This document shows positions 16,482 through 25,238 of a DNA stretch of 64,000 nt, in pieces (within the stretch, counting starts at the first letter, position 1; each line of letters opens with the position of its first letter). The notes beneath the pieces are model-generated. The model had not been told where the DNA came from. It did no database searches and saw nothing but the letters and a program-made list of their open reading frames with translations. Origin of the DNA: Halobacteriovoraceae bacterium (GTDB lineage Bacteria; Bdellovibrionota; Bacteriovoracia; Bacteriovoracales; Bacteriovoracaceae); the NCBI GenBank assembly GCA_020635135.1, contig JACKAJ010000015.1:124001-188000 (forward strand). Reading direction: 5' to 3'. Position numbers and translations under genes: made by a program.

Positions 16482-17714
16482 TTAGACTTCTAGCCGAAAG
16501 CTTATCGTCTCCCACTCGTAGCATTGGGGGCAGCGCCAGAAGACATCATCGGAGTTATAGCCACAATTAACACAGTAATGGCGAGTAGAGGCCTTCTGTA
16601 ACTTATCTAAGAGATGGCTCGTTTCTTCAATGGCCTCATCTTTGAGACCCATGGAAATAAGCAATTTAATATATTCTATTTTAAGGACATCGTTTTTGCC
16701 TGGATGCTCTGTAAGCCATTTTTTATAGTATTCGTAAGCTTCAGCTTTATCGTCGCGATCTTTTAAGAGCTGAATTTTAGAAATAAAAATGGCAGTCTTA
16801 TCTTCAATATCTTCACTTTCCATTTTTAAGAAATAATCTTTTAGAGAATTCAATCGTTCTTGATAAGTCAGCCTTTCGTCTTCATCTTTTCCTGTAAATT
16901 TTTGAAGTGAAAGGAACATAAAGCTGACAAACATTTCGTGTTCATTGATAATTTCAACCATGAGGGCCTTGGCATCTTCCATTTTCCCCATCACGAGATA
17001 AAATTTAAGTTGTAAAATTTTTGCAGAGACACTGGGTGCGTATCGAAAAGCTTGTTCAAGTTTTTCCCAGCAAATGGCATACTCACCTTTATCAAAGGAA
17101 TTCTTCGCTTGTTCAATATAAATGTGAGAGATGGTTTCCGATTGGTTTTCACTGGAAAGTTTAGAAAGCATCATGCGATATTTTAAAGCTTCGTCCCAGT
17201 CTTCCAAATCTTCATATATTCGACAGAGAGATTTGATCACATCAACTTGTTCTTTATTGAGTTGCAAAACATCGCGATAAGTTTGGATGGCCTTTTCTAA
17301 AAAGCCCCCTTTATCAAAGTCTTTCCCTAACTCTTTCAAGGCCTCTAAGCGTGTGGCCTCCGAGATATTATCGCGAGCAATAATAGAGCGGTGAATACTT
17401 ACGGCCTTTTCAATTTCTCCGTTAGAGCGAAACAAGCGACCAAGAGTTAGGTAGGTATCAATGGTTTCTTTGTTGAGTTCAACAGCGTTGAGAAATTCTT
17501 TAATGGCAAGATCTTTATCCCCAGAGATGAGATAGTGAGTGGCATTGAGGAAAATCTTCGACTGAACTTCAAAAATAGAGTTGCGGTATTTTTTTGAGAG
17601 CTTAACGCCTTTTCCACGCTCTATAAAATAATAATAAAGAAGAACCAGGGTAATAACACTGGCAAAGATGGCCAAGAGATTGTCGAGTACCCATGGATAG
17701 ACTATTGATGACAT
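16482..17714 (-). CDS. lapB: LapB-like TPR and rubredoxin-type envelope regulator
   Basis: 410-residue protein with an N-terminal membrane anchor (LDNLLAIFASVITLVLLYYY), a long TPR array (about residues 50-370) and a C-terminal zinc knuckle CVNCGY...CPQCYEW. This order matches LapB/YciM, which controls lipopolysaccharide synthesis by guiding LpxC to FtsH and coordinates LPS assembly at the inner membrane. The N-terminal helix, TPR pairing and two CxxC pairs are visible. It starts 13 bp after sppA, so the two form an envelope quality-control operon. E. coli LapB is slightly shorter (389 residues). No strong ribosome site. Confidence 0.8.
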   Translation of the reverse strand: MSSIVYPWVLDNLLAIFASVITLVLLYYYFIERGKGVKLSKKYRNSIFEVQSKIFLNATHYLISGDKDLAIKEFLNAVELNKETIDTYLTLGRLFRSNGEIEKAVSIHRSIIARDNISEATRLEALKELGKDFDKGGFLEKAIQTYRDVLQLNKEQVDVIKSLCRIYEDLEDWDEALKYRMMLSKLSSENQSETISHIYIEQAKNSFDKGEYAICWEKLEQAFRYAPSVSAKILQLKFYLVMGKMEDAKALMVEIINEHEMFVSFMFLSLQKFTGKDEDERLTYQERLNSLKDYFLKMESEDIEDKTAIFISKIQLLKDRDDKAEAYEYYKKWLTEHPGKNDVLKIEYIKLLISMGLKDEAIEETSHLLDKLQKASTRHYCVNCGYNSDDVFWRCPQCYEWETISFRLEV

Positions 17715-17727
17715 TGATTAACTCTTT

Positions 17728-18654
17728 TTATTGGAATAAAAACATGGGAAGAATTTTTTTCGCTCCCAATTCAGTAATAAAACTTTTTGTTTCTTCTTCC
17801 ATATCTTCTATAAAACTTCTAAATGAAAATTTTCTTTTCTTTTTTATAAAGCGCAAAGAAAACTTTCCTTCTAGTCCTAATTCTTTATGAATGCTACGAC
17901 CTGCTGCCCACAGACCACCAAGCTCGTCGACCAGTCCAATTTTGTACGCCTCTTCACCAGAGAAAATTTGTCCTTGAGCGTGCTCAATAATATCGCCAAC
18001 GATTTTTTCTTTTCTCGTCTGGGCAATATCACTGATAAACTGGCGATGGACAACTTCCAGCATATTATTCATGAGATTTCGCTCTTCACCGGTCAGAGGA
18101 CGAAAGGGCGATCCTATGTCTTTATACTTTCCGGCCTTAAAAGTTTCCGGTTTGAGTTTGGCCCATTGGTAGAGATCTGACATATCCATAAACTGCATGA
18201 TGACACCAATCGATCCGGTTAGAGTTCCTGCGTTGGCAAAAATTTTCCGGCAAGCAGCCCCTATGTAGTAACCGCCACTGGCCGCGATGGATCCAAAGCT
18301 GGCGTAGATTGGTTTTTTAGCATCGATGCGAGTGATTTCCTGATATATTTCTTGAGTAGGCCCCACAGCACCACCCGGGCTATTGATTCTCATGATGATG
18401 GCCTCGATAGAATCATCTTCTTCGGCATCCAATAACAACTCAATCGTCTTTTTACTCTCTAAAATAACACCTTCAAGTTCAATTACAGCAATCGGTCCCT
18501 TGCCGGCCTTGATCATATCTTCATCATCAAAATCCAAACTCACAATTTTCATGTTCTTGATGATAAAAAATGAAAAAAGTAGAAATATAAAAAAAAGAGA
18601 GAAAATTAAGATAAAAATTCCGATAATCCCTCGGGACCGCTTCTCTTGACTCAC
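17728..18654 (-). CDS. sppA: Signal peptide peptidase SppA (36K type)
   Basis: Membrane serine protease of 308 residues that degrades cleaved signal peptides. Seen: N-terminal anchor (GIIGIFILIFSLFFIFLLF), INSPGGAVGPTQEIY, catalytic serine in SIAASGGYY (Ser126), TLTGSIGVIMQF and the catalytic lysine in KAGKYKDIGSP (Lys178). This is the short single-domain type, as in Bacillus. GTG 18654 is the start because AAGGAGA ends seven bases upstream; an in-frame TTG at 18672 overlaps that site. Operon with the lapB-like gene. Confidence 0.9.
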   Translation of the reverse strand: MSQEKRSRGIIGIFILIFSLFFIFLLFSFFIIKNMKIVSLDFDDEDMIKAGKGPIAVIELEGVILESKKTIELLLDAEEDDSIEAIIMRINSPGGAVGPTQEIYQEITRIDAKKPIYASFGSIAASGGYYIGAACRKIFANAGTLTGSIGVIMQFMDMSDLYQWAKLKPETFKAGKYKDIGSPFRPLTGEERNLMNNMLEVVHRQFISDIAQTRKEKIVGDIIEHAQGQIFSGEEAYKIGLVDELGGLWAAGRSIHKELGLEGKFSLRFIKKKRKFSFRSFIEDMEEETKSFITELGAKKILPMFLFQ

Positions 18655-18718
18655 TGCACATCTCCTTGTCAACTTGCCAAATATTCAAAGCTTATTTTAA
18701 AAGATAGCCTGTGTGATG

Positions 18719-18826
18719 TATACTCTTCTGATTAAACTTTTCAGGGTCGTTGATGCTCGATCGCGGTATTTCATCATACAGCTTCACGAGCATCGCCTAC
18801 CTGAAAAGCTTAATCATGTGAGTATA
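18719..18826. repeat. Long imperfect inverted repeat in the aroA leader
   Basis: Outer arms of 27 bp (18719-18745 and 18800-18826) match at 23 positions; the shared blocks are TATACTC, TGATTAA and CTTTTCAGG. An inner perfect 8-bp stem GATGCTCG/CGAGCATC (18752-18759 with 18787-18794) continues the structure. It ends 13 bp before the aroA start, which has no Shine-Dalgarno sequence. It could be a regulatory leader or a small palindromic mobile element. No T-tract, so not a terminator. Confidence 0.7.
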
Positions 18827-18839
18827 AATTTTAGAAACT

Positions 18840-20120
18840 ATGAAAGAACTTAATCTCCCAGGCGATAAATCCCTCACCCATCGTTACCTTTTATTTGCGG
18901 CCTTGGCCTCCGGGACGAGCGTTCTTGAAAATTTTCCTGAAAGTGACGATTGCCTGAGGACTTTGAGCATTCTCGAGCGCTTAAAGATTCACTATCGCTC
19001 CCTTGGGCAGCAGACTATCGAAATCGACGGCAACCCGAAATTTATCCATAAAACCTATCCACCCTTTAGCTTTGATTGTGGAAACTCCGGCACCACCATG
19101 CGCTTATTTTGTGCCATCCTGGCAAGCTTGCAGGGGCAGTGGACTCTTACGGGAGATCAGAGTTTATTGGCGAGACCCATGGATCGCATAGTAGATCCAT
19201 TAATTGCTCTCGGTCACCACATTGTTTTGGCCAATGCTCCCCACCCCCCCGTCCATATTGAAGGAAAAAAAACTGCCATCGAGAAGCTCCATTACTCCCT
19301 TCCCATGGCCAGTGCCCAATTAAAGACTGCGCTTCTTTTTTATGCTCTCATCAATGAAATTCCCGCAAGCTTAGGTGGCCACATTGAAAGCCGCGATCAC
19401 ACTGAAGTTTTTCTAAAAAGCCAAGACTTCGCCATTCAAAGGAACGAAAAACAACTCAACCTTAATGATACATATAAAAATCTCAAAGCCTTTAAAGTCA
19501 AAACACCCAGTGACCCCTCTTCAGCTGCATTCTTTATCGGAGTCCGCCTTCTCACTCCCGGCGAAAAATTCAAAATCAATCATCTGCTCCACAATCCCAC
19601 TCGCTCATTTTATATTGATCTTCTCATCGCCATGGGAGCATCTCTTGAGTTAAAAAATAAAAGAAATGTGTTGGGAGAAACTGTCGTCGATCTAGAAGTT
19701 CATTATAGTGAAAATCTCAATCACCAATTTCATATTCAAACTCATCAAATAGCTTCTTTGATTGATGAACTTCCCTTTCTCATTGTTCTATTTGCTCTTA
19801 CTCCCGGTGAATCAATCATCGAAGGTGTAAATGAACTCAAGCATAAAGAGTCTAATCGTTTGGAAAGTACCCGTGAGCTTTTGAGTTGTTTTGGATTAGA
19901 AGAAAGTTTACACATCTCTCACGATAGCGTGAGAGTAACAAACTCCTCGCGTAGAAATTCTTTGCAATTAAAAAAACATTTTACTTCGAAGGATCATCGC
20001 ATGCTGATGCTGAGAACATTACTAGAAAAAATTGCCAAAGTTCCAAGCCAGTTCAGAGAAGAGGAAATCTCTTCTCTGAACACTAGCTTGCCTAATTTTA
20101 CACATTATTTAAAGATTTAA
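18840..20120 (+). CDS. aroA: 3-phosphoshikimate 1-carboxyvinyltransferase (EPSP synthase)
   Basis: EPSP synthase of 426 residues: joins phosphoenolpyruvate to shikimate-3-phosphate in the cytosol. Seen: LPGDKSLTHR (Lys/Ser/Arg substrate site), GNSGTTMRL, LARPMDRI, SAQLKTALL with the conserved glutamine, DELPFLIVLFAL with the catalytic aspartate, KHKESNRL and DHRMLM. It stands apart from the aroEKBC cluster at 29-32.5 kb. The leader is a long imperfect hairpin and no ribosome site precedes ATG 18840. The 3' end overlaps the convergent lipoprotein gene by 23 bp. Confidence 0.93.
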   Translation: MKELNLPGDKSLTHRYLLFAALASGTSVLENFPESDDCLRTLSILERLKIHYRSLGQQTIEIDGNPKFIHKTYPPFSFDCGNSGTTMRLFCAILASLQGQWTLTGDQSLLARPMDRIVDPLIALGHHIVLANAPHPPVHIEGKKTAIEKLHYSLPMASAQLKTALLFYALINEIPASLGGHIESRDHTEVFLKSQDFAIQRNEKQLNLNDTYKNLKAFKVKTPSDPSSAAFFIGVRLLTPGEKFKINHLLHNPTRSFYIDLLIAMGASLELKNKRNVLGETVVDLEVHYSENLNHQFHIQTHQIASLIDELPFLIVLFALTPGESIIEGVNELKHKESNRLESTRELLSCFGLEESLHISHDSVRVTNSSRRNSLQLKKHFTSKDHRMLMLRTLLEKIAKVPSQFREEEISSLNTSLPNFTHYLKI

Positions 20121-22092
20121 ACACACAACTTTTGGGATCAAATTTCTTCCAAAAATCTTTATCTATTGAAATTTGAGGATTTGCTTTAACCAGCCTAGAG
20201 TAAATACGGTTTCCAGCTTTTCCTTCAAATAATTCATTAATCTCAGGAATTAAATAGGTCAATCCCTGTCCTGTACCTGGGGGCACAATCACCAAATTTA
20301 ATCCACCTTGACCATCGCCTGATAAATACCATCCAGCTTTAAATCCATGGCCGATTCCTGCTTGCATTGGATCACCAAAATCTACACCTGGTAACCCTCC
20401 TGGAATTCCACCTCCGCCAGATCCACTACCACCTGATCCACTGGTACTACTTTTATCTTCAAATTTAAGACCAGGGTTTTCGTTTTCATATTTTACTATT
20501 TGCCTTTGAAACTCATCTAGGCAATCTTTTACAAACCCACTGTCTTTTCCATCTGTACAGACATTTATAAAACCTCCTGCAACATCTTTGTTTTGTTTCG
20601 CATGAGATTTATCTCGATCAAAAATTCTTGCTATTGTGTCTGAACACTTAGCCCCTCGACTAGTGAACTCTGATAGTTCAATATAACCTTGGTGAACCGT
20701 AGTACTTACCCCAATACGGCTTTTACCATCATAGGCTCTTTCCTTAATCTGAAAATGTCCCATTTTCTGAGAGGTATTCGTTTCTGCATCCCAACGCATT
20801 TCGAGACAACCTGAACTTCCTGCTTGAGAAGGAGAAAGTGGATTAGTATCTAAGGTCGTCTCAGAAAGTGACATAGAGTTTTCACTTCCCATAGTATAAG
20901 CGACTACTTGATCAGTAATGAGAGAAACAATATTTCTTCTTGAAACTTCCACATCACAAGAAGGAATCTCATCTTCATACATCTTAGCTAATTCATCCGC
21001 AATTCCCTCTGTTCTTATTGAAGCATCATTCCAGATAAAATTACTTTTTGGAGGTACAGCTCCTGTACCTGTACTTTGTGGAGACAGAAGAGCTTCAGCA
21101 AAATTACTGACTGCGAGTTCGAGGACAAATAACCCCGCATCAAGTGCCTTTGAATGGCTAGCTTCTTTTTGTGCCTCTTCTAAGGTCTTTCTAAATGAAT
21201 GAGTTGATTCTTCTCTAATCATATCATTTATCAAATTTTGAATTTTTGCGAATAAAGCTTTAGCAGCTGGATCATCAGCTTCTATATCCCTTAGCAAAAG
21301 ATCGAGGTGCGTATTTTCTTCTCCCTCCAGGTAATTAATTCCCGTCGAACTGCTTCCCTGTGCAATATTTTGTGCTGCTGCAATAAGAGCAACACTTAAA
21401 ACTGTTGATTTAACTTTAGAAGAATTACCAACGAATGGAATTGACTTAATCGCTAATTGGTAAGCTTTATTAGCTAATTGATATGAGCCAAGTTGAATTT
21501 CAAACTCCCAAATTGGTTGAAAATAAGAATCTGCATCGTTGGCCTTTTCTACAAAAGCCTCAAGAAGTGGATTCTTTAAACTTTTGGATTTTACTTTTAA
21601 TGTCACTGCCACTAAATCTTCATTAGTAACTTTCCATAGATACTCATCGACAATTTCGATAGAATATAACTCTGTATCTAATTTTTTTATTGGATTTACA
21701 CTGTTTAAATTTACATGGCTAAGATAATTACCATATAATCTTAAAGCATTTTCTTCAACCTCATGTGCCAAAGCATTGCTTTTCCAAAACTTAGATAAAT
21801 CGATATATTTTTTTCCACCTAAAGTATTTTTATAAGGACGACTTGAAGGATGACCAAAAATCTTATCAACCTTTTTTAATTCATCTCCTTTTAGAGTTTT
21901 TACAACCCATTCAAGGAGGTCATCAATTAACATTTTGGGACCTGGTCCTGAGGGAGCTAGGCATTCATTTCGAAATAATGCTCTCCCATGATTTGAAAAA
22001 GCCGTTTTTTTTGTATTTTCCTTGCAGGATAATACAATTGAAATAATAAAAAAAAGAACAATTATTCTTCGAAAAATTTGATTTGAAACCAT
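20098..22092 (-). CDS. Large predicted lipoprotein, unknown function
   Basis: 664-residue protein with a lipoprotein signal (IIVLFFIISIVLSC, lipobox LSC at about 21-23). The mature protein is largely helical and polar. Near residue 555 there is a flexible glycine/serine linker (SGSGGSGSGGGGIPGG), then a compact C-terminal domain of about 90 residues. No family recognised. ATG 22092 is supported by AGAGGA 7-8 bases upstream. Its 3' end overlaps aroA by 23 bp. A perfect 11-bp stem hairpin lies about 140 bp upstream. Likely anchored in the outer membrane; role unknown. Confidence 0.6.
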   Translation of the reverse strand: MVSNQIFRRIIVLFFIISIVLSCKENTKKTAFSNHGRALFRNECLAPSGPGPKMLIDDLLEWVVKTLKGDELKKVDKIFGHPSSRPYKNTLGGKKYIDLSKFWKSNALAHEVEENALRLYGNYLSHVNLNSVNPIKKLDTELYSIEIVDEYLWKVTNEDLVAVTLKVKSKSLKNPLLEAFVEKANDADSYFQPIWEFEIQLGSYQLANKAYQLAIKSIPFVGNSSKVKSTVLSVALIAAAQNIAQGSSSTGINYLEGEENTHLDLLLRDIEADDPAAKALFAKIQNLINDMIREESTHSFRKTLEEAQKEASHSKALDAGLFVLELAVSNFAEALLSPQSTGTGAVPPKSNFIWNDASIRTEGIADELAKMYEDEIPSCDVEVSRRNIVSLITDQVVAYTMGSENSMSLSETTLDTNPLSPSQAGSSGCLEMRWDAETNTSQKMGHFQIKERAYDGKSRIGVSTTVHQGYIELSEFTSRGAKCSDTIARIFDRDKSHAKQNKDVAGGFINVCTDGKDSGFVKDCLDEFQRQIVKYENENPGLKFEDKSSTSGSGGSGSGGGGIPGGLPGVDFGDPMQAGIGHGFKAGWYLSGDGQGGLNLVIVPPGTGQGLTYLIPEINELFEGKAGNRIYSRLVKANPQISIDKDFWKKFDPKSCVFKSLNNV

Positions 22093-22228
22093 ATTCCCAT
22101 CCTCTATATATTTGTTTTCCTCTTAGATTAATCTCGATCAAGTTTTTCAATAGAACAGTGATTTACGAATGAGTTGTTTTCATGAAATATCAAATAGTTA
22201 GTAGGTAAAGTAAATAAGAAGAGACCTC

Positions 22229-22260
22229 GCCATCTTGCCCACTAATATTGGCAAGATGGC
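22229..22260. repeat. Perfect 11-bp hairpin upstream of the lipoprotein gene
   Basis: GCCATCTTGCC / GGCAAGATGGC with a 10-base loop, in the gene-free stretch 22093-22651. There is no T-tract on either side. It could be an operator or structured leader of the minus-strand gene at 22092. In the rest of the gap up to 22470 I see only a short CAAGAGT-ctgc-ACTCTTG palindrome (22434-22451) and A/T-rich sequence, no gene. Confidence 0.5.
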
Positions 22261-22470
22261 TGCTTCTATCCATCATATTAAGAACAAATCACTTTTAGAG
22301 AAAGAATAATTGCTGAAGTAATTTTTCAAGCCTTTTTTTCTTCAGATCCCGAACTTTTTGATCAGATGCCTTCTATCTTCCTGATCATTTAACTCGAGTT
22401 TCTTACAAATCAAAACTCTATTACCATATAGCTCAAGAGTCTGCACTCTTGCAAACCAACACAGCTTTGG

Positions 22471-22556
22471 TAAAATAAAAAAAACCAAGGATCGGGCTTT
22501 TGGGCCCGAGCACCCCTTGCAGGGAAAGAACGGGAGGGGTGCTTTTTTGTCCTTGG
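22471..22556. terminator. Bidirectional three-stem terminator structure
   Basis: Closing stem CCAAGGA/TCCTTGG (22485-22491 with 22550-22556) encloses hairpin TCGGGC/GCCCGA (22492-22509) and hairpin GCACCCCT/AGGGGTGC (22510-22542). On the minus strand the closing stem is followed by eight T, which would end the NRAMP transcript. On the plus strand the second hairpin is followed directly by six T. It is more elaborate than a simple terminator and may be part of a structured RNA. Confidence 0.65.
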
Positions 22557-22651
22557 AAAACTCCCTAAATTCTTAAGCAGTTTTTCCAAGCATTATCTAT
22601 AAAGCAAGGTTAGCAATCCAAATTTTTTGAATAGTATTTCAGAAATGAATT

Positions 22652-24553
22652 TTATGAAATGGGGATCGTAAAAATAGGAATCCCGGCATTGTGCCTTACC
22701 TCAGGAATAGTCGTCCCTCGCAAGATGTCTTCCAAAAGTTTGTGGCCGTGCATTCCTAACACCAGCATGTCTAAATTTTCTTGGTGTGAAATATCGACGA
22801 TGCCTTTCGCTGGTCTCCCCGTTCCAATGCGAATTTTGCATTGGATGCCCAGCCCTTGAAATTTCATTGCTATTTTTTCCATGTAGGCTGTATCAAATTT
22901 AATTTCTTCGTCGTGAGCATCGGCCTTTAACAAATAACCAGCAGCACTTTCAGTTATATGAATGAGAACAATTTCTGGTTTTATTTGGCGAAGAAAGTGA
23001 AAAGCACCTTCTAAAATTTGCTTGTCGTGATCGATCTCATGCACTTCCAAAGCAATCCCAATTTTTTTAATTTCTGATTCCGATCCAAAATCAGGGATAA
23101 CCACATCCGGAGTAGAAATTTGTGGTTTTTCGATGGGTGTTGCTTTCTTAACAAACGGTTCAATAACAACCCATAAAAGAAGAAGCACTAAACCTATACT
23201 GGTCGGCATGAGAATAAACTGGGTCGCCACTCCCAATGATCCTGGTTCACTCCAAGAATCAAAAATAAAATCATAAACCAGTTTAAGATTTAAAACGATA
23301 ATCAGAGTCGCTGCTAGCCAACCAAAAATTTTAAGCCACAGTGGAGATGCGAATTCTTTCATCTTTAATTTGTCGTTTGTAAAATGAAGAAGCGGAATTA
23401 AGGCAAAAGGCAATTGCAGAGAAAGAACAACTTGAGAAAGAACCAGCAAGGAATCAACCGCTGAGTTTCCCATTACTAAAAGTAAGACAACGGCAGGGAC
23501 GATGGCAAGAAGTCGCGTAATGATTCGCCTAAGCCAAGGGCGAATACGCCAACCAATAAATCCCTCCATCACAATTTGTCCCGCATAGGTTCCTGTGATG
23601 GTTGAAGATTGTCCAGAAGCTAATAGCGCAATCGCAAACGCCATAGGCGCAACACTGGTTCCAAGCAGAGGCTCTAACATTTTATGAGCATCGATGATCG
23701 AAGAAACTTGCGTGTGCCCCGCTGTATAAAAAGTTGCCGCCGCTAAAACGAGAATTGCAGCATTCACAAAGAATGCTCCATTGAGAGCAAAAACAGAGTC
23801 AATAAAATTAAAGCGAGTGGCCTCTTTAAGTGAACGCAAATCTTTTCCAATTTTTCTGGTCTGAACAAGCGCCGAGTGCAAATAGAGATTATGAGGCATG
23901 AGTGTCGCCCCAATAATACCAAGAGAAATATAAAGAGCACCGGGTGAAAGTTTTGAAGGAATGAAACCTTTACTGAGTTCAATAAGATCTGGTTTTGAAA
24001 GAAAGATTTCAATACCAAAGCAAATTCCAATGGTTGCCACCAATGTGAGAATCAAGGCCTCCATTTTTCTCACTCCAAAACGCTCGAGGGCCAAGAGGAT
24101 CATCACATCCAGTGCCGTAACCACAACCCCTGCGAGGATGGGGAGATCAAAAAGTAAGTACAAGCCAATGGCAGATCCTAAAACTTCAGCAAGGTCAGTG
24201 GCAACGATCGCAATTTCACAGATGATCCAAAGAGTGAGGTTAACTCGTTTGGTGTAGTGATCGCGACAAGCTTGAGCAATGTCTCGACCTGTAACAATTC
24301 CCAATCGCGCAGAAAGTGTTTGAAATAAAATCGCAAGGATATTTGAAAGAAGAATGACCCAGATCAGTTGGTAACCGAACTCTGAACCACCGGCAATATC
24401 TGTGGCCCAGTTACCTGGATCCATATAGCCTACGGCTACCATAAACGCTGGACCTGAGAAGCGAAAAAATCTTTTAAAAAAGGAAACGTCTTTCTTTACT
24501 TCAACACTGCCGTGCATTTCGTAAAGCGACTTATCGTGTTCGTGGTGATCCAT
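22652..24553 (-). CDS. NRAMP Mn2+/Fe2+ transporter fused to UspA domain
   Basis: 633-residue fusion. Residues ~30-465 form an NRAMP (MntH-type) proton-coupled divalent metal importer with about 11 membrane spans; the metal-binding motifs D45-P-G-N48 and MPHN (about 217-220) are intact. Residues ~493-633 are a universal stress protein domain ending in the nucleotide-binding pattern LGMHGHKLLEDILRGTT. The UspA part would lie on the cytoplasmic side and may gate transport by ATP or another nucleotide (inferred). It follows the secreted protein gene at 24603 by 49 bp. The 3' end is followed by a T8 terminator structure. Confidence 0.9.
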   Translation of the reverse strand: MDHHEHDKSLYEMHGSVEVKKDVSFFKRFFRFSGPAFMVAVGYMDPGNWATDIAGGSEFGYQLIWVILLSNILAILFQTLSARLGIVTGRDIAQACRDHYTKRVNLTLWIICEIAIVATDLAEVLGSAIGLYLLFDLPILAGVVVTALDVMILLALERFGVRKMEALILTLVATIGICFGIEIFLSKPDLIELSKGFIPSKLSPGALYISLGIIGATLMPHNLYLHSALVQTRKIGKDLRSLKEATRFNFIDSVFALNGAFFVNAAILVLAAATFYTAGHTQVSSIIDAHKMLEPLLGTSVAPMAFAIALLASGQSSTITGTYAGQIVMEGFIGWRIRPWLRRIITRLLAIVPAVVLLLVMGNSAVDSLLVLSQVVLSLQLPFALIPLLHFTNDKLKMKEFASPLWLKIFGWLAATLIIVLNLKLVYDFIFDSWSEPGSLGVATQFILMPTSIGLVLLLLWVVIEPFVKKATPIEKPQISTPDVVIPDFGSESEIKKIGIALEVHEIDHDKQILEGAFHFLRQIKPEIVLIHITESAAGYLLKADAHDEEIKFDTAYMEKIAMKFQGLGIQCKIRIGTGRPAKGIVDISHQENLDMLVLGMHGHKLLEDILRGTTIPEVRHNAGIPIFTIPIS

Positions 24554-24602
24554 GCCCTTTAAAATAGCATGAAATCGCGCTTTTGCTAAGATTTATGATG
24601 GT

Positions 24603-25148
24603 TTAAGATTGTTGGAGATAACAGGTCATATCATCAACTGTTTCTTTTTTTCTGACACTAAAAAATAAAATGTAAATTATTCTCTCAATGCGGTGATGAA
24701 AAATATCAATTTTGATTGTGTCTGCATCAATGCGCTCAAAGCTCCAGCGATCATAGTCTCTGCGTGGAGAAGTTTTTGATTCGACAACAAACCGTCCATC
24801 ACGGCAAGATTGTTTGTATTCTCTCTTTAACTCGTCCATATCAAAATCCATATTTTGAGTGGAGAGAACATCGTGATAAGAAAAATGAAGTTTTTCGTTT
24901 TCTCTATCGTAATCGGCAATAAACTTGAAATCCTCTGGAATCCCCGAAAGGGGCTTCCCCCCAACAACCCCCGGGAGTGTGAGGGTTGAAAGGGAGGAAG
25001 ATGTATTGGCAGCACAAGAGATGGCCTGGAGGTGGTATTGCTTCCCAAAAATACCGTCCAAGCACTCTAGTCCATAAGATTGTATCGAAAAACTGAGTAA
25101 TAAAAATATGAGGAAAATTCTTCTGTAGGGATTGTTTGTTTTAATCAT
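24603..25148 (-). CDS. Secreted hypothetical protein
   Basis: 181 residues with a signal peptide (RIFLIFLLLSFSIQSYG). The mature part has four cysteines and mixed strand/helix character, with no recognised domain. It lies between a PLD-family gene and the NRAMP gene, all in one direction. An imperfect hairpin at 25191-25236 separates it from the PLD gene. Role unknown; periplasmic or secreted. Confidence 0.5.
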   Translation of the reverse strand: MIKTNNPYRRIFLIFLLLSFSIQSYGLECLDGIFGKQYHLQAISCAANTSSSLSTLTLPGVVGGKPLSGIPEDFKFIADYDRENEKLHFSYHDVLSTQNMDFDMDELKREYKQSCRDGRFVVESKTSPRRDYDRWSFERIDADTIKIDIFHHRIERIIYILFFSVRKKETVDDMTCYLQQS

Positions 25149-25190
25149 TTTAAGAGCATAATCGCAGGTTTACCCGCCCACAAGAAGAGA

Positions 25191-25236
25191 ATGCTTACAA
25201 TATGTATCCTTACATTGGATACATGCTGTAATGCAT
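25191..25236. repeat. Imperfect inverted repeat after the PLD-family gene
   Basis: ATGTATCC/GGATACAT is the perfect core (25202-25209 with 25217-25224). The arms extend to 19-20 bp with one bulge and two mismatches. It begins just after the stop codon at 25239 on the minus strand. No T-tract, so it may stabilise or process mRNA rather than end transcription. Confidence 0.45.
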
Positions 25237-25238
25237 CG

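Noticed and set aside
22093..22470. Possible tRNA or known structured RNA in the gap upstream of the lipoprotein gene
   Set aside because: I could not build a cloverleaf or match a known RNA; only hairpins are visible.
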